DNA from: Diabrotica undecimpunctata | Taxonomy: Eukaryota; Arthropoda; Insecta; Coleoptera; Chrysomelidae | Assembly: GCF_040954645.1 (NCBI RefSeq) | Contig: NC_092804.1 | Span: 143,725,108 to 143,789,107, forward strand | Length of the DNA: 64,000 nucleotides | Reading direction: 5' to 3' | Shown: positions 34,302 through 46,529 of the stretch, in pieces | How positions within the stretch are numbered: position 1 is the stretch's first letter | How the letters are laid out: each line of letters opens with the position of its first letter | Notes under the pieces: generated by a model | What the model was told of the DNA's origin: nothing | Databases searched by the model: none | What the model saw: the letters and a program-made list of their open reading frames with translations, nothing else | Made by a program: the position numbers and the translations under genes

Positions 34302-35499
34302 ACTTCTTCTTCTAGAGAGTTATAAAAAAAATTTACTAAATCCGCCCAAGAGACGGGTTTGGTAAACTTTTGGCACAACTAGGATTTAAACTAAAATTAT
34401 GTTTCTATGTCAGTTGATGTAGGGTGTTCTTTTTTGACTCGGAGCTTAGTGAGCTTTAAAATTTGAAGTTGTCATAACTTCGGTATTAATAAATATGTTT
34501 CAATGAAATTTTGTCAGCAATTTGATGCCACTAAATCCAGTGGCGTAGGATTTTTTTTAATAAAAAAATAGCTACTAAAAATTATCCATTTTCGTCTAAG
34601 AAAAAGTATCGTAGTATGCCCCGAAAATTTGATTACACATTTACAATTGTCTCGAAGTAGACCTTTTATTACATGATATTTAAAGAAAAAATGTTTAAAA
34701 TCAGTTAACAACTTCCCTTTTTATAGGGGTGTTGCCAGTCTAAATATGTCACACAATATATAAATAAATTATATTGTGAATGCTTAATCGGTCAATGTTG
34801 TACTTATAAGTAATGTTTGTTTAAAGTTTGTTGTAGGTAGTTTGGTATTTTAATAATTTATTTTATTTGTTATCAGTAGTTTGGTGTTTTATAGCTTTAC
34901 ATAATTTTTTATATATTTAACAAAATAATTTTCCTTGTTATATTTATCTACATAATTTAAAAATATTTTATCTACATTACTTATACAGCTAAAATAATTT
35001 CTACTCGGTAAAAATACTTAGTTTTCAAACTATCTATTTGGAGGACTATATTTTTGGACTAAAAAGGCATGATTATTTTAACTAAAATGAGTATGTATAC
35101 AAAGGAATGCCGCCAATAGTCCAACTCTTGTTTTGGTCGCCCTACGTGAGCTTGCTGCAGAAAGTTAAAAAGTGAATCGAATTTTTTTCTAATAGCTGTT
35201 GCATTTATGTCGAATTGTAACCAAGGCCCAAATTTCAGGCAGTGTAAATCTTTATGTAAGTGAAATAATCATTTTTTGTTATTTTTAGTATTAAATGAGA
35301 ATTAATACATCAAATATGGACATTGTACATGAATATTGTGCCAATTCAGAAATTGATATTGTATTTCGGGGAAACAAGAGTAAAGAGACAAGACAAACGT
35401 AATCAAAACCGATTGTTCAGAGAGAAAGTGAACTGAAAATGTAAAAAAAAACGAGAAACATATTTAAGATTTGGATCATTAGCAACAAAAGAAGCATAT

Positions 35500-36880
35500 G
35501 AGACAACAAACTAGTAACGAGCGAAACAAATGTATTAAAATCAAATAAAGTGGTGGGAAACATACTCGATGCAACTAAAGAGTACATACATACACAATTT
35601 TTAACCCAAAGAACATTTCAAGTCCGAGCGAATGGTGCTATATCCTATCTTAAAGAACAACAAAATGGAATCCCACAAGGAGCGATTTTCAGTCCTACTC
35701 TATTTTTATTGGCAATAAATGATATAATAAAAATCATTGCGAAACCTGTTCAGGCAAGACTATATACTTCTGACCTAATTATTTACAGGCAAGAAGTTAA
35801 TCGTATGGCGTCAATATTACAAGAACACTAGTAAATAAACTAGTAAATTGGTTCCCAAGTACCGGTTTTAGGTTTTGGTCTAATAAATTTTCAAATAGAC
35901 ATATCGAGGATAAACCAAATCTAACGCTTGAAAACCAAAATCTTGTCTATACAAACGAAATAAACCTACTTAACTGGAAGCAATTTCCACCCTTACATCA
36001 ATACAAAAATATATCTTCACCTTGGATTATAAAAAAACTCCTATTCCGATTACACAGTATACTATACAGACGCGTCTAAAACTGAAAATGGAGTCGGAGT
36101 GGCAATAATTAGCAGCACAGAGATTCTCAAACATAGAATTCCAGATACTGCAACTGTATTAACAGAACTCGATGCAATTTGCCAAGCGATGCTGCACGCA
36201 AATGCAAATAAGATGAACAAAATAGTAATCGTGACAGATTCTATGTCATTACTACAAATAATTAGAAAAATATACACGCAGCATCCATTAGCTTTACTAA
36301 TAAAGAAAGAACTAAATAAATTGCATACTAAAGATACAAGCACCAAGTTTCTCTGGGTCCCATCACATGTTGGAATAGCAGGTAACGAAGCAGCAGACAA
36401 AAATGTCAAAGAAGTTATAAACGACAACAATATCCCCATACCACCTCAATCTGTAAGTATGGATCTAAAAGCTACTTCATAAAGCACCTGTTCGAGAACT
36501 GGAAGAATAAATGGAAATCCACACCATCAAAGCTTCAGGAGATAAAAAATAAGATTGGACCATGGCAACTATCCGAGGTATCCAGACGAGAGCAAATAAT
36601 TATTTCCCGTTTACGACTTGGACATATCCAGTTTTCTCATGAACATTTATAGCTCAATTTGTGATGAGTGCGGTTCACCCCTTACTGTAAAACTTGTGCT
36701 AGTGGAAAAGTGCGAGAAGTTCAATCGTCACAGAACTAAATACCATTTACCACACAATCTTAAAGGCATTTTAAACTCAAAAAACACTATAGATAACCTA
36801 CTTTTGTTTTTAAAAGACTTTAATGTTTCGCTAATAACCTTATTAGGTTTATTTATTTGCTACCTATAACCTTATTAGGA
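35500..36880 (+). pseudogene. LINE with reverse transcriptase and RNase H (I/jockey group)
   Basis: Reverse transcriptase part: FLTQRTFQVRANGAISYLKE, QNGIPQGAIFSPTLFLLAIN (motif B) and ARLYTSDLIIYRQE (motif C, the usual YADD now YTSD). RNase H part from about 36050: YYTDASKTENGVGVAI (first Asp), ELDAI (Glu), IVTDSMSLL (Asp), FLWVPSHVGIAGNEAADKN (His and Asp), so all RNase H catalytic residues are visible. After a frame change near 36450 the C-terminal segment SSICDECGSPLTVKLVLVE, then CEKFNRHRTKYHLPHNLKGI. The catalytic YADD loss makes it inactive. RNase H presence points to I, R1 or related clades. Confidence 0.82.
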
Positions 36881-36889
36881 TTTATTCGT

Positions 36890-37255
36890 TTAAAAATTGT
36901 GTAAAGCTATTACCAAAATTTAAAAAAATATATAGTTAATTTTTTGTTAGAGGATTGTTTATTTCAATTTTTAAAATTGATTGATAACTAATAGAAATAC
37001 ACCAATTACAAGTTAAATTATCAGCTATTATAACGGGAAGTTTACTAATTTTTGGATCAAAATAAAAATTAAACGACAATTTTGATCCTTTAGTTTTGTA
37101 CCTGTTTAGGTTTATCCTTCATCAATTTCAAAAGGTTAATTTCAAAAACTCAAATCATATTTGCACAATAACATTCGTAAAGGGGCCAAAATTAAAAAAT
37201 TGGACTGTCAAGCCATCATCTACTCCTTTATTTGTAGGAATTAATATCGATGATT
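36890..37255. other. No gene recognised
   Basis: AT-rich DNA between a LINE 3' end and a mariner remnant. Confidence 0.5.
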
Positions 37256-37259
37256 ATTA

Positions 37260-37955
37260 GTAGCTTAATATCGATGTCGATCAATGTTCTTCGTATACGA
37301 CTGAAAATTGGATCGCAAGATTCAAAAAATCCACAAATGTCTTAATGTTGCCTAAAAGTGTGTAGGGGTAGAATCATCGGATTCGATCTGTGCTTTATGC
37401 TTTATTTGAAAAATATGCAAACTTAAGCTGTGGTGTTACTATGAATGAAATTTGGGTACATTTCTACGGCACAGAAACAAAACAACAATCGATTTAATGT
37501 CTGGTTTTCCAAGGTCTAAGAAATGTCCTGTTCAAAAGTGTACAGGGGAAAAGTTCTTGCTTCAGTTTTTTGGGGTTGTCAACAAGTAATGATGATATAT
37601 TTTCTGGATAAGAGTAGAACAACAACTGGGAATTACTATTCTACGTTGCTTACCATTATATGAGAAACAATTATGAAGAGAAGACGTGGACAATGCCCCT
37701 GCACACAAATCGCAGATTGTCTTGCGAATAATTCGTGATTAGTGTTAGAATTACGTGAACACCCCCTTATTCATCACATCTGGTTCCTTTTGACTATCGT
37801 GTCTTCCCCAACTGAAAAACTTAAAGGTTTGAAAATTTTCTTCCAACGAAGAGATTATAGAAGCTGTGGTTGCCTCATTTGCAGAGCAAGATAAAATTTT
37901 TCTTTAAAAGTTCTTGAGGCGTTACAGGATCGTAGGAGCCAGAGTATGTTACGTA
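37260..37955 (+). pseudogene. Mariner transposase remnant
   Basis: Ordered pieces: TENWIARFKKSTNVL (DNA-binding part), VTMNEIWVHFYGTETKQQS (the TMDETWVHHYDPETKQQS box, catalytic Asp now Asn), then KVLASVFWGCQQVMMIYFLD, RTTTGNYYSTLLTI, VDNAPAHKSQIVLRIIRD (catalytic DNAPAH kept) and FSSNEEIIEAVVASFAEQDK. Stops and frame changes intervene. Similar to the SETMAR-type group. Confidence 0.8.
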
Positions 37956-38439
37956 ATAAAATAACTTTGACTTTCAAATGTTATTTGCTTCTATAGTAGG
38001 CAAATATTTTTTAATAATCCTCGTATTGTATTAAGTACCTAATAATTTTGTTTCAATTCTATTAGTTATCATGAATTTTAATTGTTTGCACAAAAACATA
38101 ATACTACTGTTTAGTTCGTCTGTACAGGGAGATCCGTGAAAGTTGCGGTATAGAGTAATAGCATATTCCGTCAAGGAAATGTGTAAAAAATGGCAATATA
38201 TAATGTTATAGTTTTATTTTTATTGTTACTTTAATAATCTTTTTTCCTTAAATTATCCAAACTAATTAACATTTTCAGCAAAAAATTTATGGAAAAAAAA
38301 ACAAAAAATATTTAAATGAGATCATTTATAATCTGTTCATATGCTTTGTACAAAATGACATATTGCTAATGGACAAAATAATATATATAATAGCCATAAA
38401 ATTGGCATAATTCGCCCTTAATTAAGGAAACCCTTAATT

Positions 38440-39240
38440 TTTCTTAAAACATCAGCCCAAGAAGCGTGATCTCAAAACGAACATCGTAAGCACCTCATCC
38501 AGTAATTTCCAGGCTTAGATCTTAAATAAAGCTCGTTACAGTAAATGTAAGCACAGTTCTCTTCATCGCCATGAGAAATATTAGGAAAATCTTCTTCCTC
38601 GCCATTTTCTTCAAATAATTTTTTGGTGGCTTTGCGTTTTTTCTATGGTGGGGGAGCTTTGGGTTAAATTTTAAATTTTATTTCCAACATATTAGGAGTA
38701 CATGTTAATAGCAACGGCTTCGTCGAATTTTTGGTTTACTTTTCCCTTTGCCACTAATAAAACCTCCTTTTGGCACCGGAGAAAGCAGCTCAATAGGAAC
38801 AGCAAGAGCAGAAGACGATGGACGTTCAATGGTAGCAGCAGCAATTAAAACAACTTCTAGACCGGAGTTTGTTGTTGGAAACTGAGATAAATTTTCAGCA
38901 CATAGGTCGGTAAGTGCTGTTATTTCGGCTGCATTATTTTTTTCAGATATCGTATCATGTGACTATGGTTGAACGACAGGTAACGCAGCAACTATAGCGA
39001 CCTGAGATCTATTTCTCACAGGAACTGAATCATCTCTTTGTTGTAAAGGTTGTGTCAAAACCTGTTCAGACTCGACAGAGCTCATTACTGTTGCAGACTG
39101 AGGAGGCTGTTCCTTGGAATTGTCTTCCAGGGGTATGTTTATGGTTTCAGCGGACTCGTAAATATAATCCGGAAATTTATCAGGATTCAGCGGCTAGTTA
39201 CCAGTCAGTTTTATTTTAAAACATTTGAAAAATTAGAATT
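38440..39240 (-). pseudogene. Pogo/Tigger-like transposase C-terminal region
   Basis: Reading leftward: LNPDKFPDYIYESAETINIP, a Ser/Pro/Gln-rich stretch, IELLSPVPKGGFISGKGKSK (the P-x-P-K-x-x-x-R-x-x-x-x-x-GKK segment), then after frame changes ATKKLFEENGEEEDFPNISH, CAYIYCNELYLRSKPGNYWM and RCLRC-SF-DHASW. A Cys-x2-Cys ... W-x-x-C-x2-C-x-x-W/H pattern after such a basic Ser/Pro linker is typical of the ends of pogo/Tigger-type insect transposases. No DDE core is visible in the window next to it. Confidence 0.6.
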
Positions 39241-39249
39241 TATCTTGGT

Positions 39250-40600
39250 CATTGTCATATCGTGATATGTATGTAGAAAATGTCTCACTTATTAGTATTT
39301 TACTCTACATACAATTTTGGTGTTGTGTAACAAAACGATATTTATCAAAACATGCAAAAAATAAGGGAGTATACCCTTATATAACACCTAATATACCTTA
39401 TATATACTTAATAAAAAGAAAAACAGAAAAAAAAACATAATTTACAGTTTGTTTTGCTTTCACCAAAAACTTCATATAATGCAAAAATACTTTTCATTAG
39501 CATTACTGTAACTCAGACCTCTGAAGAATCACTTGCTGCAAATACTTAATTGCCTCGTACATTTACTGCTTACTATGTCCAAACAACGCCACTGCCAAAG
39601 ATTACTTGTTTTCCAAAGATAAATATGTTTTCAAATACTCAAAAATAAAAAATTAAACAATCGCCCATACGGCGAAAAGTCGGTAACGATCAGCGGAACA
39701 GCTAACCGGACCCTTCTAGCTCTAATTCGGGAATGACACACGCTTGTTGAATATCTTACCCGCTCCCTTTCCAAAATTATTTAATCGTATGATTAGTTTG
39801 AAAGAAAGGAAGTTTTAAAAACAACAAGAATATTGCCACTTATGAAATTCCAAGAAAAAGCGTTTTACTCAAGGTAATTTGAAGATAAACAATTGTTTTT
39901 TAAAGATAAAAAGTGTGTTTTTCTCGTTAGAAATTTTAAAATGCAATACGTTAAGTGCTTATTTGAAACTGTATAGATTATTAAGATATATAGGGTCGCA
40001 TAAAAGTTACTGCTTTCTGAATCAAATGGAATTTAAAAAATTTAAGGATTTTGATTAGTTACAAAGTTAATCACTGTATACATTTTTAAGTAGAATAGTT
40101 CATCAAGGTTTGTTTATAAAACAATAAACTTTTAACTAATTATTAAATAACTGTCTTTTGCAGAAATATATTTAAAATAATAGTTATTAATTATTTTTTC
40201 AAAAATTGTATAACCTTAACCTCTTTTCAGTTGCTGGTATACTATGCCCCGGCAAGAGATAATTTTTTTTATAAATTCACGTCTAAAGAAGTGACAAAAC
40301 TGGTTTTTTCACTTAAAAAAATTATAGCAAGACATTCTTTAAAAATGATTTTAATGATATTTTTGTTAATAATAGCAACTTGACTTTTTTAAGTTGGTCT
40401 TAATTATAAGATATACGCCAGACTAAATTATAAGAAGTATTTATAAACAGTATAAACCGATACTTAACGGATCACCCTGTATATTATATGATTCAGTTTA
40501 AGCTACCGATTTAAAAAAGCTGAATTATCCGTTTGTAGTAAGGCTTGTATTTGATTTTGTTGTTTTATTTTTTATGTTTGATTTTTATTTTGCATGGTTT
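39250..40600. other. No gene recognised
   Basis: AT-rich intronic DNA upstream of the 40618 exon. A GC-richer patch around 39660-39780 is unexplained. Confidence 0.5.
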
Positions 40601-40617
40601 TTGTAATATTGTTGCAG

Positions 40618-40665
40618 CATCAATTAACCGTACCGTTTAGTCATAGATATCATCAACATCAACAG
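40618..40665 (+). CDS. CRTC: CRTC/TORC coactivator, His/Gln-rich microexon
   Basis: A 48-nt exon (16 codons, phase 0 at both ends) with acceptor ttgttgcag and donor gtgggc. It encodes HQLTVPFSHRYHQHQQ. It lies between two clear CRTC exons, keeps frame with both, and has a His/Gln-rich composition common in insect coactivators. The evidence is the exact splice boundaries, the multiple-of-three length and the position. The preceding intron is about 16 kb, the following one about 7.2 kb. It could be alternatively used, since skipping it would keep the frame. Confidence 0.65.
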
Positions 40666-41284
40666 GTGGGCATATTATTTTATTATTTTTAGACAATATT
40701 AGTTATTTTAATGTATCCAGTAGAAAGAAAAATAATTTTTGAACGTAATTATAATTATTTATGAATTGTTTGCACATGCGAGTCCATTTTTAATAGGTGA
40801 TAAAATAAAAGACTCACACAATTGGTTATATTGTATAAAATAATATCTTGGACGACCGATTTCGGACTCTACAATTTCCAACCCATCGAGATCCCTGATT
40901 CAGATTACTTAACAAATAAAAATACAAATAAAATGGTCTAAAGTAAGTATACTGTCAGTCTGATTATCCCAGGGTAGTGTTTGTAGGAAAATACTTTTCT
41001 GCAGATCAATGTAGTGGTATGTTGAAAAGATGTTATATAGAATGTAGAACGGAAACATTGTGTCATACAGCCAATAAAAACATACTAACATTTTCTAAAC
41101 AACATAAAGTAATTGTCTATATCACAGTATAGAAAGTGTATATAGAAATATAAATTACAAACTTAATAGCTTTTTAAGCAATAAAATAATTCTTAATATT
41201 AAGCATTTTTACATAATTGAAGACTAGGAGACTACATTGATAACAGGTCGCTAGTCAAAAAATGACCGCAAATAATTTTAATTA

Positions 41285-42905
41285 AATTAATGGTAATTAA
41301 TTTTTGAACATTTTTTTATTTATCGTATGGCACTTGACACACTTACATTTAAATTTACATATATTGTGTATAAAACGAACATCTAACTTCTTTATATAGT
41401 CTATCGACTCTGGAGTCGCCTTTATTAAATTCTCAGACCCGTCATGATAGGATCTTGTGAGACACTGTTCTGTGATGTGACAGATGGTTTGTGGTTGTCC
41501 GCAGTCACAGAGTGGGGATGGTCGTTTACTCCATTTGTGCATCATGTAACCGCATCTGCCGTGTTGGGTTCTGATTCGGTTCAGCATAGTTCATGTGTTG
41601 GCTGGTAAGTCAAAACCTGGTGATTTTTGTGTGATGCAGGGTAAGCTGATATTTTGTTATTCCATCCATTCTCGAGTCCAAGTGGTCGTTAAGTTGAACT
41701 CAGTTTCCACAGCAGTCAGTGCTGTTTTTATTGGCGGTCGTCTGGAACGTAGACGGTTACAATTGGCAGTATCTATATCTTGATGAATTGGCAGGATCTC
41801 GTTACTAAGTATCTTTCTGTACTCACTAGTGAGGGAGTGTATGCGCCGTAGTTTTAATGGTGTTTGGCTCGGTACTGGAGCCATTGCTTAGGGGTGGATT
41901 TGATAACGCCAGCAATAATTCTCATTGTATTGTTCAATTGGGCATCTACTTTGTGTATACGTGGGCTGTTAAGCCAGACTGAAGAACAGTATTCCGAGGT
42001 TGAGAAGACAAGGCCCAGGGCAGATGATAGCAAGGTGGAAGCCGATGCTCCGCATGTTGTGCCGCATAGCTTCTGGATTTAAGTTTTTCCGCTGTTTTTG
42101 ACAGATATTCCTTGAAAGATAGGGTTCTGTCAAGAGTCACCCCAAGGTTCTTTGTAAGCGAGTTTGGTGTTTTCGAATTGGATGTTGAGTGTTCTTCCTG
42201 CAACCTTGTTATTTAGGGGGAAACTGGAAACCTCTGGTTTGGTAGCGTTTTGTTGGAACCTCCATTTACGGAAATACCTTTCCACTGTGTTTAAGTCCGC
42301 CGTGAGGATTTCTTCTGTTTCTTCAATGACATACACCGTGATGCAAGAACCCAGTCATCCACTTCCTTGATCTGGTTTCTGGTATATCAGCGATGTACAA
42401 GCTAAAGAGAAGAGGAGCTATGACAGATCCCTGAGGCAGTCCATTCTTCAGTTTTCTGGAGTGCTGATGTCGGTTCCCATGACTAAATGAATCGTTCGGT
42501 CGGCTAGCGTGCTGTTGAATATTCGAGCTGTAGATTTACATGAAATTGTAGGAAGGAGCTTGTATATTATGCCTTCTCTCCAGACTGTATCGTAGGCCGC
42601 TGTTAGGTCTATGAATGCGGCTGCAGTTTTAAGTTTTCTCTGGAACCCTGCCTCAATAAATGTGGTAAGTGAAGAAAGAACCTGATCCGCGCAGCTTTTT
42701 TTCGGTCGGAAACCTGCCTGATCAACCGGTATTGATTCAAGTAGCTTTTGACTAATTCTGTTGTAGATAAGTCGTTTTAGTAGCTTGAACGTCGATGATA
42801 GGAGGGCTATTGTTCTGTAGTTCTTAGGGTTGTTATCATTTGGTTTCCCTGGTTTTAATATGGCAATGACCTGGGGCTTTACCTGGCGTACATCCTTTGA
42901 ACAAA
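41285..42905 (-). pseudogene. Jockey-like LINE ORF2, 5'-truncated
   Basis: Reading leftward from about 42895: VIAILKPGKPNDNNPKNYRT, IALLSSTFKLLKRLIYNRIS, PVDQAGFRPKKSCADQVLSS, AAAFIDLTAAYDTVW (motif A), GLPQGS-like region changed to MDCLRDLS, then a thumb with FNTVERYFRKWRFQQNATK and NKVAGRTLNIQFENTKLAYK. The C-terminal zinc-binding part is MLNRIRTQHGRCGYMMHKWS and SPLCDCGQPQTICHITEQC (C-x-C-x7-H-x4-C) ending near 41297. Motif C (YADD) is lost in a deletion near 42350. The order and the zinc motif are typical of jockey-group elements in insects. Confidence 0.83.
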
Positions 42906-43402
42906 AATTTATCTTTTAAATAAAAAAATACTCTGCTTATAACCTATACGCATGTTTTTTATGTCAAATTAAAGCTCATTTTTTTAATATAATGATGTAA
43001 GGTTGCCTAAAAAAAATATGGGTGAGTTTTTAAAGCCACTGCGCATGCGTCGATAGATAGTGTTAATAATATACATAAAAATGAAAGTGTACTTAAAAAT
43101 ACACTTTCATTTTTCTAAAATGTAAGCTTTAATCAACGTAATAACTGTATAACGAGCTTCAAAACTTGGTTATACTAATCTGACACTCACTATCTTTGTC
43201 AAACCAGTGTCGCCCTAGTTCTCTTTGACTTCACCTTTGATACTTTAACAGTTAGCAATCCTAATTGCGGCCATTTTTCTCAGGCAACCTTATATCATCA
43301 TATTAAGAAAAAAGTTGCTTTAATTTGATATAAAAAACACGCATATACGTCATGAGCAGCGTATATTATAAAAAATAAATGAAAGAAATTTTTGTTCAAA
43401 AA
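42898..43402. mobile_element. 0.5-kb palindromic MITE-like element
   Basis: Outer arms: tgaacaaaaatttatcttt... at 42899 inverted at 43380-43400 (gaaatttttgttca); ataatgatgtaaggttgcct near 42990 is inverted at 43280-43300 (aggcaaccttatatcatcat). The centre has the near-perfect hairpin aaaaatgaaagtgtacttaa / aaatacactttcattttt around 43098. No ORF. Confidence 0.8.
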
Positions 43403-43459
43403 TTAATTACCATTAATTGAATTAAAACTATTTGCGGCCACTTTTTGAATGACAACATA

Positions 43460-44600
43460 TTATGAATATATTCTCCACTTTTTAAATATATGTAAAAATG
43501 TGTTTGATTAACTACGTTATGAACGTAGTGATTTTACAATGAGATCTCGTAGTAAGGGAATAAGATAGGGATAACACATGAACAGTATAGTTAGTTAAGT
43601 AACCCTAATCGAGGACTTGACGATGAGCTGGGAATGGTAGAGCTTGGAACCGGTCATTCAAGGTACAATAAAACCAATTAGTGAGTAAGTCTTTTCTTTA
43701 TTTACCTATTGTAATATTATAATTATACTCGAATAAATATGTCTAGACTGCAGCCGTCTATTATAAAAATAAGCGAGTGTTGATAGATTCTTTTCTTAAA
43801 TTTACACACTAATGAAGCATCGAATTTTAAATAGCCAAATTTAAGATAGACACTAGCTATAAGGATTCACGATGCTCATGTTTTTATTAGGTTGGGGATG
43901 CTTTTTTCTAGTTTTTTTATTTTAATATTTATCCGAGTATCTTATTTAATATATTCACAGCCAAAGAAACGGCATAAAGAATAATATTAGGTATGGAAAG
44001 ATACTGATAAACGCAAGCAAACACACAAAGATCGCGCGGTGTTCATGATTTTCTTCCGACTTTTCTTGTCTGTGAATATATTATAGTTGATTCAATAAAA
44101 TTTGATTCAAATTCATGTCTTAAAAATAGTTTATAATATACGGTTGGTTGTATCTGCTCTAGGTGTATAGTAATATCAAACCTATATACTATAAATGCAA
44201 CTAATAATAAATATTGCAAATTTTAAGTAGCATCGTCAAAAATTACATTAATTGCTTTACATACACAGACGATTACGATTTGCCATAAATATAACTTTTT
44301 CATATATCTCTACAAGTTCTGTCTAGTTTGTGACGAATATTAAATATTTATTTTGTCTTTTCAAATATATTCATGTCTTATCTTTGCCTCGTACGTTGAA
44401 TACTTCATTTCTTCGTCTGCTTACCTCTTTCTGGCTTTCTGTTCTCTGATACTTGGTCAAGATTACTTCCTACCAAACACTGCACTTTCATTAAACTCCA
44501 CCAAGAGGTTCTTTGCTGTAGATAAAAACCAGAAACTTTCTTATAGAGAGTTTAAAGATTTATCCTGACTATACTAGTCATATCTACAAAAGATACGGTT
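43460..44600. other. No gene recognised
   Basis: AT-rich DNA. Small ORFs here have no recognisable domain. Confidence 0.5.
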
Positions 44601-44639
44601 TGCGCTCTAGAAGTGCATCTTCATGTCCTTTTCTTTTTT

Positions 44640-45060
44640 CACTTTATTTCATTACACCAACCATCCCTCCATCCTATGGCTCTACAGCCCAATTCGAGCC
44701 CTGGCCTCCACCAGCAGACCTCTCCATCCGTTACGGTCTGTAGCCATTCTCCTCCACTATCGACTGACAAGGAGATTTCTGGCGTCCTCATTAACATCAT
44801 CCCCCCATCGCTTTCTTGGTCTTCCAATAGGTCTCTTTCCCTGCATTCTTGCTTTCAACAGTTGTTTTGGAAGCCTGTTTTCTTCCGACCTAAATACATG
44901 GCCTGCGCATTGAAGACGCTGTAGCCGGACATACTCATAATTATATCTGATTGGGCACCTGTTGTTCTTCATATTTATAGGGCCTAGTATTCGTCTCCGT
45001 ACCTTTCTACACACAGTACACCAAACACGCAGTGTTTAATTCTCTGGAGCCTTTAAGTCT
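44640..45060 (-). pseudogene. LINE ORF2 3' end
   Basis: Reads CRKVRRRILGPINMKNNRCP, YVRLQRLQCAGHVFRSEENR, RMQGKRPIGRPRKRWGDDVN, EDARNLL and, after frame changes, NGWRGLLVEARARIGL. The L-x-W-x-GHV-x-R, RPRGRPRKRW-x-D and W-R-x-LLEEA-R motifs are typical of LINE 3' ends. Confidence 0.78.
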
Positions 45061-45579
45061 AGTTTCTATTTTCCAAATATCTGTTCCATACAATTAAATA
45101 TTCTCTTTAACATTCCGATTTTAACAAGTTGTACTTAGTGGCTGCTCAACAATCATTTTATTCGTTGTTTTAACATATTGCGCATGTTTGAAGAATGTTT
45201 TTTACTATTTAAAAATACTATATTTCTTTTTCCTAAGGAGTAATTTCCATTCCTATGCCATTTCAAAACAGATATTTTAAGCCGAATATTATTCTTCGAT
45301 CTTACACATATTTTTAGTTATTTTTGTATGTGGTTCTTGTAGTGTGCGACCATAAATCACATTTTTATTAATCCATATGATTACTTCTACTATTCATATA
45401 TTGTGAATCCAATCCTAGTATTGTTCATTTTTCTTACTCTCAATATTATTTCTAATATTATTGACTACATTTCTGTTTATTTTAATTCTATTCTAAAATT
45501 TCATAATACAAATATTATAACTTAAAATAAAGTAAACACTATTGAGGTAAATGGTATATTTATAAAATAATTTCACTTT

Positions 45580-45709
<130 letters not shown>

Positions 45710-45714
45710 CATCA

Positions 45715-46440
45715 CTGCTATTCTAACTTTTGACATCAAAGCAGAAAAAGTTCAGTTGAGCTGCATCCAAACCATTCTCTGAGGTTTCTCAGCCAGGACA
45801 TTCTTCTTCTACCTATATTGCGCTTTCCTTGAATCTTTCCCTGCATTAATTATTAGTTTTAGGAATTCATATCTGTCACCACGTGTTATATGACATAATA
45901 TATGACACTTTAGTACTCATTTTCTAAGATTTAGGCTGAGGTTTCTACAACATAATATTTGTTTGATGTTATTGAATGCACTTCTAGCCTTTTCTATTCT
46001 AACTCTAATTTCTTTGGTATAATCGTTTGTTTCATTATTGTTTGTCCCTAAATAGTTATAATTCTGAACTCATTCTATCGTCTTATTATTTACGTGTAGA
46101 TTGATGTATCTAATATTTTTCTTTGATATAACCATGAATTTTGTTTTCTTTATGTTTAGTAACAGACCAAATTCTTCACTCGCTGCAACAACCTTATCTA
46201 AAAAATTCTTTGTAGATCTGTAATATTTTCTGCTATTAGTATTGTATCATCAGCATATCTAATTTCACATATGGGTAGGCCATTTATTTTATGCCTGCTA
46301 CTTCATCTTCTAATGCTTTTTTGAATATTTCCTCTGAGTATGCATTAAACAGTGATGGCGACAAGACACAGCCCTGTCTAAAACCTGTTTTGATTTTTAC
46401 TTTATTAGTTTTTAAATGATTTATTCTTATGATGTGTCGA
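45715..46440 (-). pseudogene. LINE ORF2 reverse transcriptase 3' half
   Basis: Reading leftward: KTGFRQGCVLSPSLFNAYSE (motif B), EIFKKALEDEVAGI, then INGLPICEIRYADDTILIAE (motif C, YADD intact), a thumb with VMVISK-like and YNYLGTNNN-like motifs, and the 3' end RGDRYEFLKLIINAGK near 45870. Decayed by frameshifts. Confidence 0.75.
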
Positions 46441-46529
46441 TGTTCTTTATTCTCAGTATTTTTACTAGTACTACTAGTACTAGTACAGTAGTCTCCTGTA
46501 CTTTTTTTGTTAAAAAAATGCCTTAATTA

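Larger units (their letters stand above)
30680..34765. mobile_element. 4-kb composite bounded by ~330-bp inverted repeats
   Basis: The left arm (about 30684-31010) and right arm (about 34440-34760) are inverted imperfect copies. Shared blocks include gtgtgac at both outer tips, cccctataaa, cgaagttatgacaact / agttgtcataacttcg and ctacgccactggattta / taaatccagtggcgtag. Between the arms are a minus-strand DDE transposase remnant, a LINE fragment and a plus-strand DDE remnant. Whether the arms belong to one transposon or are two inverted solo copies is not settled. Confidence 0.6.
41250..43455. repeat. Inverted ~55-bp repeats bracketing a LINE and a palindrome
   Basis: ccgcaaataattttaattaa-attaatggtaattaatttttgaac at 41263-41305 recurs inverted at 43393-43438 (gttcaaaaattaattaccat-taattgaattaaaactatttgcgg). 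Between lie the minus-strand LINE (41285-42905) and the palindrome (42898-43402). This may be one mobile unit or two inverted copies. Confidence 0.6.

Noticed and set aside
43561..43580. tagggataacacatg resembles the start of a homing-endonuclease site
   Set aside because: Only the first 11 bases match and no homing endonuclease gene is nearby; chance in AT-rich DNA is enough.
44613..44924. Plus-strand ORFs of about 100 codons
   Set aside because: They are the reverse of a minus-strand LINE 3' end with clear protein motifs.
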